Below are positions 23,314-32,914 of a DNA stretch of 35,511 nucleotides, one piece after another; the first letter of the stretch is position 1; each line of letters starts with the position of its first letter. The notes below the pieces were generated by a model, which was not told the DNA's origin, ran no database searches, and saw only the letters and a list, made by a program, of their open reading frames with translations. The stretch spans positions 1 through 35,511 of the forward strand of contig CAKZWF010000026.1 in NCBI GenBank assembly GCA_937921865.1, written 5' to 3'. The stretch comes from an uncultured Pseudomonadales bacterium (GTDB lineage: Bacteria; Pseudomonadota; Gammaproteobacteria; Pseudomonadales; Azotimanducaceae). The position numbers were made by a program, and so were the translations under genes.

Positions 23314-25590
23314 TCAGACCAGGGTGTAACCCGCTTCAGAAAAAGGCATCTTGCGGAGCCGCTCTCCGTTCGCTGCAAAAATTGCATTACCAACTGCTGG
23401 CGCCAGTGGTGGTAGCGCCGGCTCGCCAAGGCCCGTCGGCTCGTAGTCACTCTGAATGAAATGCACATCCACCTGGGGCGTTTGAGGAATACGCAACACG
23501 GGGTAATTGTTGAAGTTGGATTGTTCTATACGCCCGTCTTCCATCGTGATCTTCTGCAGCATCGCAGTCGACAGCCCATCTACTATTGAGCCTTTCACCT
23601 GCGACAGTGCACCACTCATATTGATGATGGGCCCGACATCGACCGCTGCGGTGATTTTGTGAATGGTCAGGTTGCGGTCTGCATCTACACTGACTTCGGC
23701 TACTTCAGCAACGTGGGCGGCATGACAGAAATAAAACGCCAGCCCCAACCCGCGCCCCGCCGGCAGTTCGCGCCCCCAGCCCGACTCCCGGGCAGCTTTG
23801 CGAATCACATCAGCAGCACGACCGGTATTCAGTGATCGTATGTTGCCTTCTTCAAACCAGCGGCGCTCACCAAGAATTTCCAGCAGAAACTCAACGTAGT
23901 CGCGCCGCGCGGCGTGCGCGACCTCAGCCAGAAAACTCTGGGTAACGAATGCATTGGTATTGGATCCCGGCGCCCGCCAGGGACCGCAGGGTGTTTTTAT
24001 CCCAAGCATGGTTTGCGACACATAGGCGCTAGCCACGTTTTCTATCGGAAACTCATTGTCCCGGAACCTTGAGCCCATGACAGGATTGCCATCCTGCTCC
24101 ATACCGATGAAGTGATCTTCGAAGGCAACCAGCTGGCCCTGCGGATTGACCGCGGCTTTCACCGACTGGAAACCTCCAACCCGGAAGAAGTCGTGGTGAA
24201 TGTCGTCTTCTCTGGTCCAGGTCAGTTTGACCGGTTTACCCACACGCCTGGAAATCTCTGTGACTTCACAGATATATTCTGTATATACCCGACGTCCGAA
24301 GCTGCCACCAAGACGCATCTGATGCAGCGTGACCTGATCGGACTCCAGCTGAAACAGTTCACGCAGCGGCTCATAGGCACGAACAGGACCCTGATGGGGA
24401 ACCCATAACTCCACAGTATCTTTCTGGCCGGGCTCACCCCGCCGATAGTCGGCTGTAGCGTTCATCGGCTCCATACACAGGTGGGCGACAAATGGATATT
24501 CGTAGTAGGCGTCCAGCACCGTGTTGTCCGGATTACTGAACTCGTCTGCGACGTCGCCTTTGTCTATGACCAGGTGCGGGCCACGCTTGCCGTGCAGCGT
24601 TCTGCCTTCGGCCGATAGTGCAGTCCAACTGTCTTTTGAAGCTGCGCTTTCATCCCAGACCACTTCCAGCTGACGTTTGGCGCTGAATACCGCGTGGGTG
24701 GTGTTGCCGACAATGGCCACCCCATCCAGCAGCGCTTTGGGATCACCGTTGCCTTCCACCAGAAATGCATCCACCACGCCGGGCAGCTTCCGGATGACAT
24801 CGAGATTGGCACTGACTACTTTGCCGCCGATCGCCGGGCATTTCTGATAGGCCGCAAACAGCATGTCCGGTACCTGAGCATCAATGCCAAACAGCGCTAG
24901 CCCCGTGGTAATCGCCAGATTGTCGACGCCGGATTTGAAGCTGCCAATGATCCGGTAGTCCTCGCGATCTTTGAAGTTGAGCGCTTCTGGATCAGGTACC
25001 TCCTGCTTTGCAGCCAGAGTGGCAAGCTGAGCAAAGGTCATGTAACGGCCGGAATCATGAACAACCCTGCTGTCTTCGGTTTTCAGCTCTGTGCGCGGTA
25101 CTTCCATCACCAGGGAGCCGGCGCTGATAAACATCTCGCGAGCGGATGCGCCCATCTGACGCATCTGGTCGAAGGTTCTATTCACCGTGGTTGAACCCCC
25201 GGCAAACTGACGGCCATAGCGATCTTCATTAATCGGAGACTGCACCACCCGCACATCTTCCCAGCGGGCGCCGAGTTCTTCGGCAATGATCATCGGCAGC
25301 GCGGTCTTGATTCCCTGCCCCATCTCGGCGTTCGCTGAATAGATGGTGATTGTGCCGTCAGTCGAAATCTCGACGAATGCATTCAGTTCCACGTTGGTTG
25401 CCGCGTTGGCGGCTGCAACATCAGCGCCCTGTGCAGCCAGCAGCGGAGCCGGACTGGCAGCTGCCAGCACCAGACCGGCACCAGAAAAACCCGCGAGTTT
25501 GATGAAATGACGTCTGTTGATCCCCGGTTGGTTTCCCAGCTGGTCACGAAGTGCTCGTCGCACGCTCAGCAGCAGGCCTTCATCGTTCAT
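23314..25590 (-). CDS. Molybdenum hydroxylase large subunit, isoquinoline 1-oxidoreductase beta-like
   Basis: 758 residues. [10 protein letters not shown] followed by a hydrophobic stretch (25-45) is a twin-arginine signal, so the enzyme is probably exported folded. The rest is the xanthine-oxidase-family molybdopterin domain of the IorB type: [22 protein letters not shown] at the start, [14 protein letters not shown] in the middle, and [19 protein letters not shown], where Glu723 is the proton-abstracting residue next to molybdenum. The family hydroxylates N-heterocycles or oxidises aldehydes. It overlaps the small subunit gene by ATGA, so translation is coupled. No cofactor-insertion chaperone (XdhC) or cytochrome subunit is adjacent. 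Substrate unknown. Confidence 0.9.
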   Translation of the reverse strand: MNDEGLLLSVRRALRDQLGNQPGINRRHFIKLAGFSGAGLVLAAASPAPLLAAQGADVAAANAATNVELNAFVEISTDGTITIYSANAEMGQGIKTALPMIIAEELGARWEDVRVVQSPINEDRYGRQFAGGSTTVNRTFDQMRQMGASAREMFISAGSLVMEVPRTELKTEDSRVVHDSGRYMTFAQLATLAAKQEVPDPEALNFKDREDYRIIGSFKSGVDNLAITTGLALFGIDAQVPDMLFAAYQKCPAIGGKVVSANLDVIRKLPGVVDAFLVEGNGDPKALLDGVAIVGNTTHAVFSAKRQLEVVWDESAASKDSWTALSAEGRTLHGKRGPHLVIDKGDVADEFSNPDNTVLDAYYEYPFVAHLCMEPMNATADYRRGEPGQKDTVELWVPHQGPVRAYEPLRELFQLESDQVTLHQMRLGGSFGRRVYTEYICEVTEISRRVGKPVKLTWTREDDIHHDFFRVGGFQSVKAAVNPQGQLVAFEDHFIGMEQDGNPVMGSRFRDNEFPIENVASAYVSQTMLGIKTPCGPWRAPGSNTNAFVTQSFLAEVAHAARRDYVEFLLEILGERRWFEEGNIRSLNTGRAADVIRKAARESGWGRELPAGRGLGLAFYFCHAAHVAEVAEVSVDADRNLTIHKITAAVDVGPIINMSGALSQVKGSIVDGLSTAMLQKITMEDGRIEQSNFNNYPVLRIPQTPQVDVHFIQSDYEPTGLGEPALPPLAPAVGNAIFAANGERLRKMPFSEAGYTLV

Positions 25591-26087
25591 GCGTCACGCT
25601 CCCCGGCTGCGTTCACATACTGCGCCGTCGACTGCCCTGCCGCGCGGTGGATGGCTGAACGAATCCGGCTGTAGGTGCCGCAGCGACAGTAGTTGCCGGC
25701 CATTGCTGCATCTATGTCGGTATCGCTGGGCGTCGGGTTCGCTTCGAGCAGCGCGGCAGCAGACATGATCTGGCCGGCCTGACAATAGCCACACTGAGCA
25801 ACATCTTGTTCAATCCAGGCCTGCTGCAGGGGGTGCAGATTATCGTTGTCAGCCAAACCTTCAATGGTCCGAACCGCCTTGCCGACAACCGCACTCACCG
25901 GCACTACACAGGAGCGCAGCGCCACCCCATCGATCAGTACCGTGCAGGCGCCACACGCAGCGATACCGCAACCGAATTTGGTGCCGATAAGACCAAGCAC
26001 ATCCCGCAGCGCCCAGAGCAACGGCATGTCTTCGGTTAACTCCACATCCTGCGTTGCGTCGTTCACATTCAGCCGATAGGTTGGCAT
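25587..26087 (-). CDS. Molybdenum hydroxylase [2Fe-2S] subunit, isoquinoline 1-oxidoreductase alpha-like
   Basis: 166 residues from the ATG at 26087, which has GAGG nine bases before it and gives [10 protein letters not shown]; a start at 26180 would add a leader with no family match. It has both clusters of the small subunit: a plant-ferredoxin type with Cys40, Cys45, Cys48 and Cys60, and a second in CGYCQAGQ (Cys99, Cys102) and NYCRCGTY (Cys134, Cys136). It passes electrons from the molybdenum site of the large subunit. There is no signal peptide, so it probably leaves the cell with the Tat-tagged large subunit. Transcribed ahead of it and coupled through a four-base overlap. Confidence 0.94.
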   Translation of the reverse strand: MPTYRLNVNDATQDVELTEDMPLLWALRDVLGLIGTKFGCGIAACGACTVLIDGVALRSCVVPVSAVVGKAVRTIEGLADNDNLHPLQQAWIEQDVAQCGYCQAGQIMSAAALLEANPTPSDTDIDAAMAGNYCRCGTYSRIRSAIHRAAGQSTAQYVNAAGERDA

Positions 26088-26228
26088 CGTGTCTGCCTCG
26101 TTAATTTGGAACCCCAACTCTAGCGGATTGCAGACGACGCCAAAACTCCCCGGGACCCTGAAAGAAAAAATCAAACACAATCAGCGTATGCTGGATCCGA
26201 AAAGCGAAGCAAAGGGAGATAGACCAGG

Positions 26229-27818
26229 ATGAAACTGATCGGTTTGTGCATAGCAATTTTTCTGCTGCTAGCCTGTAGCCCGGATGAAGCTGCAACGACT
26301 GGGGAACCGTCTGTGTCTGACAAGGGTATGACCGAAGAAACTGCTTCGAAGGATTCTGCGGGTTCACCCGCGCTGGACATGATCGCCTTCGCCGCCATCA
26401 ACGAACCACGTGGAATACGCGTCAACAAACCGGACACCCTAGACGGTTACGTGCTGTTTACCCCGATGCTGTCTGATATCACCTACCTGATCAATCGAGC
26501 CGGTCAGGTGGTACATACCTGGACCAGTGAATATGCCCCCGGCAACGAATACCTTCTGGATGACGGACACCTCGTTCGCAGCGCCAGAGATCCGCATGCA
26601 CCTCGTTTCAACGGCGGCGGTCAGGCCGGACGCATCGAAAAGTTCAATTTCGCAGGTGAACGGACCTGGTCGTATCAACTTGCCAACCTGAACAATCTCC
26701 TGCATCACGACTTCGCGGTCATGCCGAACGGCAACCTGCTGGCGATCGCCTGGGAAGGTAAAACGCCTGAAGAAGCGCTCGCAGCCGGCATGGCACCTGA
26801 AAAAATTCCCCAGGCAGGCGTCTGGCCCGACATGATCATCGAGATCGAACCCACACCCACAGGCGGGAACATCGTCTGGCAATGGCACGCCTGGGACCAC
26901 ATGATTCAGGATCGCGATCCGCAGTTACCCAACTACGGCACGCTCACTGAAAACCCGCACAGAATCGACATCAATGCGGGACCGGAACTGCCCGAAGTCG
27001 ATGAGCAGACGCTGGCCCACGAAAAGGCCACCAACCAGGCGCCAGGAACCGCGACTATCCACGATCGCGGCTGCGACATGCATCACTCCAATGCCATCGT
27101 CTACAACGCCGAACTCGACCAGATAGCCATCAGCGTGCGGGAACTGAGCGAGATCTGGATCATCGATCATGCGCCGGCTACCGAGCAGGCGAGTGGTCCA
27201 GCAGGAGATCTGCTGTACCGCTGGGGAAATCCTGCCAACTATGGTTTTGCTGCCCCTGATGGAGAAGGACTGGAGCACCAGCACGACATCCGCTGGATCC
27301 CGGAGGGCTATCCCGGCGCCGGCAACCTGATGGCATTCAGCAACGAGGTTCGCGGTGCAGCGCCACCCTACTCACAGGTGGTCGAGTTTGTGCCGCCGCT
27401 CAATCCAGACGGCAGCTACCAGATAGAGCCGGGACAACCTTTCGGACCGGTTGAAGCATCCTGGACGTTTTCCGATGGCTTCTTCTCACCATTTATCTCC
27501 GGCGCTCAGCGACTCGCCAATGGCAACACCTTAGTCAACTTCGGACCCCAGGGTCGGATCGTGGAAGCTACCGCTCAGGGTGAAATCGTCTGGGAGTACT
27601 GGTCACCGTATTCCGGTGAAGTCAGGATGCCCGATGGCTCCCATCCGCAGCCGGGAGCACCATTCATGTATGCAGCTTTTCGAGCATCGTTCATACCGGC
27701 CACACACCCGGCACTGACAGGCAGAAATCTACGACCGCTGGATCCACAGCCGGCACCCAGTAAACTGAGAGAACACGAACTCGCCCCTTTCAGGATGGCG
27801 CAGACGGCAGTCAGATAA
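26229..27818 (+). CDS. Arylsulfotransferase (ASST)-like lipoprotein
   Basis: 529 residues. MKLIGLCIAIFLLLAC ends in a lipobox with Cys16, so it is a membrane lipoprotein facing the periplasm. After a low-complexity linker to about residue 55 comes a beta-propeller of the aryl-sulfate sulfotransferase family: GQVVHTWTS, LLHHDFAVMPNGNLLAIAWE, CDMHHSNAIVYNAELDQIAISVR and LEHQHDIRW (His350, His352), then GNTLVNFGPQGRIVEATAQGEIVWEY. The histidine in the propeller centre carries the sulfate in characterised enzymes; its exact identity here is not certain. Family members move sulfate between phenolic compounds. The gene is divergent from the molybdenum hydroxylase operon, with AGGGAGA ahead of the ATG. 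Confidence 0.84.
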   Translation: MKLIGLCIAIFLLLACSPDEAATTGEPSVSDKGMTEETASKDSAGSPALDMIAFAAINEPRGIRVNKPDTLDGYVLFTPMLSDITYLINRAGQVVHTWTSEYAPGNEYLLDDGHLVRSARDPHAPRFNGGGQAGRIEKFNFAGERTWSYQLANLNNLLHHDFAVMPNGNLLAIAWEGKTPEEALAAGMAPEKIPQAGVWPDMIIEIEPTPTGGNIVWQWHAWDHMIQDRDPQLPNYGTLTENPHRIDINAGPELPEVDEQTLAHEKATNQAPGTATIHDRGCDMHHSNAIVYNAELDQIAISVRELSEIWIIDHAPATEQASGPAGDLLYRWGNPANYGFAAPDGEGLEHQHDIRWIPEGYPGAGNLMAFSNEVRGAAPPYSQVVEFVPPLNPDGSYQIEPGQPFGPVEASWTFSDGFFSPFISGAQRLANGNTLVNFGPQGRIVEATAQGEIVWEYWSPYSGEVRMPDGSHPQPGAPFMYAAFRASFIPATHPALTGRNLRPLDPQPAPSKLREHELAPFRMAQTAVR

Positions 27819-27849
27819 CCTGGCTTGCGAACCTGACTGGAGAACACAG

Positions 27850-28476
27850 ATGCTCAAGTTGTATTACGCTCCTGGCAGCTGCGCCCGGGCCTCCCATATC
27901 GCGCTGCACGAAGCCGGTGCCGACTTTGAACTGGCGCTGGTGGATTTTGCCAGTGCCGAACAACGCACGCCGGTCTACCACGCTGTTAATCCAAAAGGCC
28001 GGGTGCCCGCGCTCGCGACCGACCAGGGCATCCTTACCGAGACTCCCGCGATCCTCACCTACATCGCCCAGACTCATCCCGAGAAGCAACTGGCCCCACT
28101 GGATGATCCATTCCAGTTCGCGCGTATGCAGGCGGTCAACGCCTACCTGTGTGCAACCGTGCACGTCGCCCATGCCCACAGCCGTCGTGGCGAACGTTGG
28201 GCTGATACACCCGAAGCGATTACCGAGATGAAGCGCAAAGCCCCGCAAGTGATGGCTCAGTGTTTTACGATGATCGAAGACAACCTGTTGAGAAGACCCT
28301 GGGTATTGGGTGATCTCTACTCAACAGCCGATCCTTATCTGTTCACAATCACCCAATGGTTACCGTTTCATGATCTAGACTCCACGGATTACCCCAAGGT
28401 GCACGAACATATGCGCAGAATGCTGGAACGGCCGGCGGTTCACACCGCGATTGCACTGGAGACTCAATCAGGCTGA
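27850..28476 (+). CDS. Glutathione S-transferase, beta-class-like
   Basis: 208 residues. MLKLYYAPGSCARASHIALHE matches the start of bacterial beta-class transferases, whose catalytic cysteine stands just after the first beta strand; here it is Cys11. NPKGRVPALATDQGILTETPAIL holds the cis-proline and the glutathione contact, and WVLGDLYSTADPYLF is the C-terminal capping box. The family conjugates glutathione to xenobiotics or reduces disulfides and can bind hydrophobic ligands. GGAG is seven bases before the ATG. It comes 31 bp after the arylsulfotransferase gene and its stop overlaps the next small frame (TGATG). Confidence 0.91.
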   Translation: MLKLYYAPGSCARASHIALHEAGADFELALVDFASAEQRTPVYHAVNPKGRVPALATDQGILTETPAILTYIAQTHPEKQLAPLDDPFQFARMQAVNAYLCATVHVAHAHSRRGERWADTPEAITEMKRKAPQVMAQCFTMIEDNLLRRPWVLGDLYSTADPYLFTITQWLPFHDLDSTDYPKVHEHMRRMLERPAVHTAIALETQSG

Positions 28477-28727
28477 TGGCTGAGCAGACGTTTCGACTGG
28501 GCGTGATCGGAGATCTGCCGAGCACTATTCCAGTGCGAAGGGTTCTCGCCTTGCACCAACATTGCGCACCACAGGTCTGCCTGCACCATTCCGTCAAAAC
28601 AGGTCTCGAGATAGCCGCACCCGGCATACGCACGAAAGTCAGTCACGCGAAGTCTCAACTGGCGCAATTATTGCTCACAAAGAACGACGACATATCGGGT
28701 AGACCATGGAATCTCCGGCCAGCGTAG
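28476..28727 (+). CDS. Possible small protein, low confidence
   Basis: An 83-codon frame whose ATG overlaps the transferase stop as TGATG and whose end overlaps the next gene by 22 bases. That layout would allow coupled translation, which is the only argument for it. The product is basic, has four cysteines or histidine pairs in its middle, and shows no domain or signal I recognise. The 229 bp between the two certain genes could equally be plain spacer. Treat as doubtful. Confidence 0.22.
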   Translation: MAEQTFRLGVIGDLPSTIPVRRVLALHQHCAPQVCLHHSVKTGLEIAAPGIRTKVSHAKSQLAQLLLTKNDDISGRPWNLRPA

Positions 28728-30097
28728 AACCAACGACACTAATTGATCAACTCGGCTGGAGAACTCAGCCCGGCATATTGGGCCAGTATCCATCCAGCGT
28801 GCAGTCAGTCCATGCGCTGTTGGGCTATTTTCTCAAGGACCGATCTTCACCCACGCCCTTCCCCGGACGCGACGGACTGGTCGACAACTCCACCTTCGAA
28901 TGGGGTATTGCACCTCCGCTCGAAAAGGTCATCTCATCAAACCAGCATCTGGATCTGCTGCTGCAGCATCCGGAGCTGTTCCGACAGGCCATTCCGATCA
29001 TTGAGCCGTGGCCAAGCGTCGGCATCAACACCCATCAAGAGTCAGTGCGAGCCTCAAAGAACATCGCCTACATCCTTCAGCAGATAGCAGATGCGGATAG
29101 TGTGCTTTACCCGGTCTGGGAAAGTGGAGTGATCAACCCACACCGTCTTGCCAGTGTCCTCAGCGCAGGAATGGCGGTGATTTTCGAAGGCGGTGACCCT
29201 TCAGTGCATGACAGCACCAGTTTTGATGGGACCAGGGCCAACCTGGACGACCTGCTCGGCCTCACCGACCAGCTGATGCTGCGAAGATCTGCTGGAACCG
29301 CCCCCTGTATTTTCGTCTGTCTCGCCCATCAGCTTGCCGCCGCATCGCATATTCGACTGATCAAGCGCGCAGTCCGCGAGGTATTCAATACCGATCGGCT
29401 GCCGCTGGATCCCGAGCGCCATGCAATCACCTCACTGCAGAAAGCCTGCCACAAGATTTTCGAATTCGGTGAGTCGCTGCCGGTTGTCAAAGCCGGGCAG
29501 GTTGTGGCGCAGAGCTGGCATGACACGCACTTTGCAGTAGCACCCAATGAGGCAGTAGAAGTCGGCACCCGCCGTCTGATGCCTTATCGCAGACGCATGT
29601 CCCTCAATCACATACCCGGAGAACTGCACTACACCCATGAGCTGACCGCGGATGAACTCGAGGGGGTTATCGATACGATGATCCGCTTCGAACGGGAAGT
29701 CAGGATTGAAATGTTCCACAGCGATGAAGTCAACGAAGAGGCGTCGTTATTTGCAAACTGGGCGTATAAGCGCCTGCATGATGCCATCGTACCGATTCGG
29801 CACGAGCTCGCTGTGAGCCCGCTGTCCTGGCTGCTGTGCCTTCCCTATGCGGTGGAAATACTCTCTCAAACCGAGGTCAGCGAGAACGTGCTGACGGAAG
29901 TCGGCACAACCTGCATATACTACAAAGACTGGGAGACCAACAGCATCCGCCGTTCGTTCACCTGTCAGTTCCACCCTGAGTTGATGGCCGACATTCGCGA
30001 CATCGGCCAGCGCCCGGGACCGAGCTACAGCGAACTGAAAGACAATGACGGCGTAAGACTGCTGATCAGACTGCTCTATCACGGGATGCAGGAGTAG
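28706..30097 (+). CDS. Protein of unknown function with class I glutamine-amidotransferase-like signature
   Basis: 463 residues, not a family I can name. Two segments are telling: IFVCLAHQLAAASHI (202-216) reads like the nucleophile elbow of class I glutamine amidotransferases (C-L-G-H-Q-L), placing Cys205 as the nucleophile, and TCQFHPELM (419-427) copies the Q-F-H-P-E motif with His423 and Glu425 as the rest of the triad. The stretch between is about 210 residues, longer than the usual 80-100, with an insert around 285-390 rich in charged residues. The first 150 residues have no match and no signal peptide. A weak GGGT is the only ribosome site. Function and substrate unknown; gene neighbours give no clue. 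Confidence 0.7.
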   Translation: MESPASVEPTTLIDQLGWRTQPGILGQYPSSVQSVHALLGYFLKDRSSPTPFPGRDGLVDNSTFEWGIAPPLEKVISSNQHLDLLLQHPELFRQAIPIIEPWPSVGINTHQESVRASKNIAYILQQIADADSVLYPVWESGVINPHRLASVLSAGMAVIFEGGDPSVHDSTSFDGTRANLDDLLGLTDQLMLRRSAGTAPCIFVCLAHQLAAASHIRLIKRAVREVFNTDRLPLDPERHAITSLQKACHKIFEFGESLPVVKAGQVVAQSWHDTHFAVAPNEAVEVGTRRLMPYRRRMSLNHIPGELHYTHELTADELEGVIDTMIRFEREVRIEMFHSDEVNEEASLFANWAYKRLHDAIVPIRHELAVSPLSWLLCLPYAVEILSQTEVSENVLTEVGTTCIYYKDWETNSIRRSFTCQFHPELMADIRDIGQRPGPSYSELKDNDGVRLLIRLLYHGMQE

Positions 30098-30345
30098 CTG
30101 GCCCCAATGCATCCGCAGATTCAGTTCGCATGAAGACTGATCAATCAGATCCTCCTGGCATGTGATCCGGACTGTTTTCCTTCCTCAAAGCCATCGTTGC
30201 CATTCACCCTGCAGCGATGCAATATCAGGCGCAGTCGCATTTAAGACTAAGTACGTGCCGTGAATACCTGTAGAAAGATCACAAGAGAAAGGTCGCGGAC
30301 TCAGGAATCAATGCGCCTGTCCGCTAATCTATTCGAGTAATTGTT
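30098..30345. other. Intergenic region, no gene seen
   Basis: Between the amidotransferase-like gene and the amidohydrolase gene there are 248 bp without a credible reading frame. The last 100 bases are AT-richer and should hold the amidohydrolase promoter, but I find no clear -35/-10 pair and no stable hairpin. Confidence 0.5.
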
Positions 30346-31491
30346 ATGACCCAGATACAGCAGCGACCATTTGTCGTCGATATGGACTCCCACGTGTTGG
30401 AGCCAGCCGACCTGTGGACCCGCTATCTGGAGCCGAAATATCGTGACCGCGGCATTCTGATACAGCGAAATTCCGCTGGGCTAGAACAGCTCATCATCGA
30501 CAATGAAGTGCTGATGACCGGCCGTCTGGCCAGTCTCGGTGGCGTTGATCACGATGCCGGTGACCTGTTCATGCAGCCGGACCTGCCGTATGCGGAAGCC
30601 TGCCCACCGGCAAGCTACGATACCGACGCACGGGTTGCACTGCTCGATGAGTGGGGCGTTGACGCTGGCGTGGTATTTCCCACCATCGGTATTCTCTGGG
30701 ACAAAGCTGACGATCCTGAACTGGCCATGGCTTACGCCCGGGCTTACAACAACTGGCAGTGGGATTTTGCGTCGCCAGCGCTGGATCGTATTGTGCCGAT
30801 TGCCCAGATTCCTCTCTACGACGTCGATCTTGCCCTCACTGAACTGAGGCGCTGCCTGAAACTGGGATTCAAAGGCATGTTCATGGCGCCTGAGCCTGTT
30901 GCGGGGAAAAGACCATCCCATCCCGACTTTGATCCGCTATGGGCGGAGCTGGTAGAAGCCGACCTGCCCATCTGCGTACACCTGATCGTTCGCTTCAACC
31001 GCTCGGTCAACAGTGCTTCAGCCATGTGGTGGGACAGCGAAAAAGAGCCGATGAATATCGTCTTTGCATTCGGCCTGGGTGGCACCATGCAGTTGATTCC
31101 GGCCACTGCTGCCCTCGTGTGCGACGGCCTGTTTGATCGATTCCCGAATCTCAAAGTGACGATTGTCGAGTCCGGCGCTGGCTACGCCGCTTATCTGATG
31201 GATCGTCTGGACGAAAAATACCAGCGTTTTGGCAAGCTCGCGCCGATCAAACGACCACCCAGCGAATATCTGCGAGAAAACTTCTGGTTTGTCATGGACC
31301 CGTCGGAACGCTCAATCGACACTCAGTGCGACCTGCTCGGCGAAGAACATTTCCTCTGGGGCTCAGACTATCCGCACATCGATTCACACATCAATGCGCG
31401 CACCGAGGTAGATACAGCGCTGGCCAGCATGTCAGAGAGCCGTCGGAACCTGATCCTGGGCGGCAACGCACGCCAGCTGTTTCACCTTTAG
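30346..31491 (+). CDS. Amidohydrolase family 2 (metal-dependent hydrolase/decarboxylase)
   Basis: 381 residues in a TIM-barrel of the amidohydrolase_2 family (relatives of aminocarboxymuconate-semialdehyde and gamma-resorcylate decarboxylases). Metal and catalytic positions are visible: MDSHVLEP (Asp14, His16), ICVHL (His212), VESGAGYAAYLMDRLDEKYQ (Glu275) and LWGSDYPHIDS (Asp341), followed by GNARQLF near the end. The family either cleaves C-N bonds or decarboxylates aromatic or ring acids. Members with this ESGAGYAAYLMDRLDE signature occur often in sterol and aromatic degraders, reaction unknown. Soluble. Its end is 212 bp from the convergent thiolase gene. Confidence 0.88.
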   Translation: MTQIQQRPFVVDMDSHVLEPADLWTRYLEPKYRDRGILIQRNSAGLEQLIIDNEVLMTGRLASLGGVDHDAGDLFMQPDLPYAEACPPASYDTDARVALLDEWGVDAGVVFPTIGILWDKADDPELAMAYARAYNNWQWDFASPALDRIVPIAQIPLYDVDLALTELRRCLKLGFKGMFMAPEPVAGKRPSHPDFDPLWAELVEADLPICVHLIVRFNRSVNSASAMWWDSEKEPMNIVFAFGLGGTMQLIPATAALVCDGLFDRFPNLKVTIVESGAGYAAYLMDRLDEKYQRFGKLAPIKRPPSEYLRENFWFVMDPSERSIDTQCDLLGEEHFLWGSDYPHIDSHINARTEVDTALASMSESRRNLILGGNARQLFHL

Positions 31492-31540
31492 CCGGATATC
31501 CATAGATGGCCGTCTGTAACTGAATTGCAAACGGTACGGA

Positions 31541-31575
31541 GGTTTTGTTACGACCGCGACAGCAGTCACAAAACC
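31541..31575. repeat. 8-bp inverted repeat in the convergent gap
   Basis: GGTTTTGT (31541-31548) and ACAAAACC (31568-31575) are perfect complements around a 19-nt loop. The palindrome GGTTAACC follows at 31589-31596. Both lie between the ends of the convergent amidohydrolase and thiolase genes. Without a T-tract after the stem, an intrinsic terminator is not shown. The rest of 31492-31703 holds no gene. Confidence 0.5.
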
Positions 31576-31703
31576 GACGCGATCGCTTGGTTAACCTCGT
31601 TGGTTATCGAGCTGGTCGACCTGCGCCCTGAACTCGAAGGCCCGGTTACCCCGGACTGAATCGAGCCCCTGACTTCACCCGGCCTGCTCCGCTGCTGCCG
31701 GGT

Positions 31704-32912
31704 TCAATCATCTGCCACCAGCACCAGCGTACCCGTGGTTGAAAGACTGCCACCGGTACCGTTCACTACACAGGTACGGGCACTGGTCTGCTTACCCTTG
31801 TCACCGTTAATGCCGTCTTCAGCAGTACCGGAAAGCTGGCGATAGGCTTCAATCAGAAGAGGCATTCCATACATGCCGCTGTGATTGAACGACAGTCCGC
31901 CGCCATTGGTATTGATCGGGAAGCTTCCACCAGGGGCTGCACGACCGTCTTTCCACAACAGATGACCTTCGCCTCGTGGTGCCAGCCCGAGCATCTCAGC
32001 GGTAATCGCGGCGGTGATGGTGAAGGAATCGTAGATCAGTGCCATTTCCATATCTGAAGGTCCCATACCGGCCATCGTATAGGCAGCGTCTGCTGAGACG
32101 CTGGCGGAAGTGGCTGTGAAATCCTCCATTTCCAGCATGTTCGAATGACCCATGCTCTCTCCAGCACCAGCTATCCACACGGGTTTGGTGTTCAGGCTGG
32201 CAGCCACTTTCGGACTGGCGACCAGCACCGCGCCACCGTGATCGGCAACCATGCAGCAGTGCAGAATGGTCAGAGGCCAGGCGATCAGGCGGGATTCTTC
32301 AACCTGCTCAACGGTGATCGGACCACCGAAAGGGTGAACGTCTTTCGAGTACATGGCTGCTCGGGGGTTCAGAGTTGCCCAATCACGCGTAACCTTGGCA
32401 ATGTGCGCAAAGTCTTCTGTAGTGGTACCGAACCGATGCATATGCCGGACCATCGCGTGTGCATAGTTGGATGGTGCGCTGCCCAGGCCATAGGCCATGG
32501 TCATTTCCTGACCGGGGGAGTTGACTCCGCCCCGGCCATAGTTGGCAGCGCCACGCCCGCCAATAGCCCGGGCTGAATGACCGTTTTCGCCGTGGCTGAT
32601 CAGCGCGGTATCAATGATTCCCGCGTGAATGGCCGCCATGGCGTGATGCACATGCATCTCGAAGGAACATCCCCCCACCGCGGTGGTGTCAATGTACTTC
32701 GGTCGTATCCCAAGATGCTCACACAGTTCTGACGACCAGCCGGTAGAGAATACGCCTTCGATCCGGGAGATCGGCAGCCCGGTTGAATCGCTGAGATTCT
32801 TGATCGCTTCGATGTGCAGTTGCAGAGCCGTTACCGGCTCTTTGAGAAAGCCAATCTGATTGGCTTCAGCAGCACCGACTATGGCAGCAGACTTATACAG
32901 AGTTCCAGGCAT
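31704..32912 (-). CDS. Thiolase-like protein (lipid-transfer / SCP-x type)
   Basis: 402 residues of the thiolase fold in the SCP-x/lipid-transfer branch. The nucleophile position reads VGGCSFEMHVHHAMAA, keeping Cys82, where many lipid-transfer homologues have alanine. NTNGGGLSFNHSG gives His344, and TCVVNGTGGSLS gives Cys381 at the second thiolase cysteine position. So all three classical positions seem to hold a reactive residue, which would allow real thiolytic chemistry rather than the retro-aldol reaction of the Ltp2 group. Its start is two bases after the DUF35 gene with GGAGGG before the ATG; thiolase-like and DUF35 proteins of this group form complexes. Probably cleaves a side-chain acyl-CoA. 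Confidence 0.86.
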   Translation of the reverse strand: MPGTLYKSAAIVGAAEANQIGFLKEPVTALQLHIEAIKNLSDSTGLPISRIEGVFSTGWSSELCEHLGIRPKYIDTTAVGGCSFEMHVHHAMAAIHAGIIDTALISHGENGHSARAIGGRGAANYGRGGVNSPGQEMTMAYGLGSAPSNYAHAMVRHMHRFGTTTEDFAHIAKVTRDWATLNPRAAMYSKDVHPFGGPITVEQVEESRLIAWPLTILHCCMVADHGGAVLVASPKVAASLNTKPVWIAGAGESMGHSNMLEMEDFTATSASVSADAAYTMAGMGPSDMEMALIYDSFTITAAITAEMLGLAPRGEGHLLWKDGRAAPGGSFPINTNGGGLSFNHSGMYGMPLLIEAYRQLSGTAEDGINGDKGKQTSARTCVVNGTGGSLSTTGTLVLVADD

Positions 32913-32914
32913 GA

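Noticed and set aside
31701..31712. GGGTTCAATC resembling a tRNA T-loop near the thiolase end
   Set aside because: There is no acceptor stem, anticodon arm or CCA end around it, and the bases are the stop and last codons of the thiolase gene.
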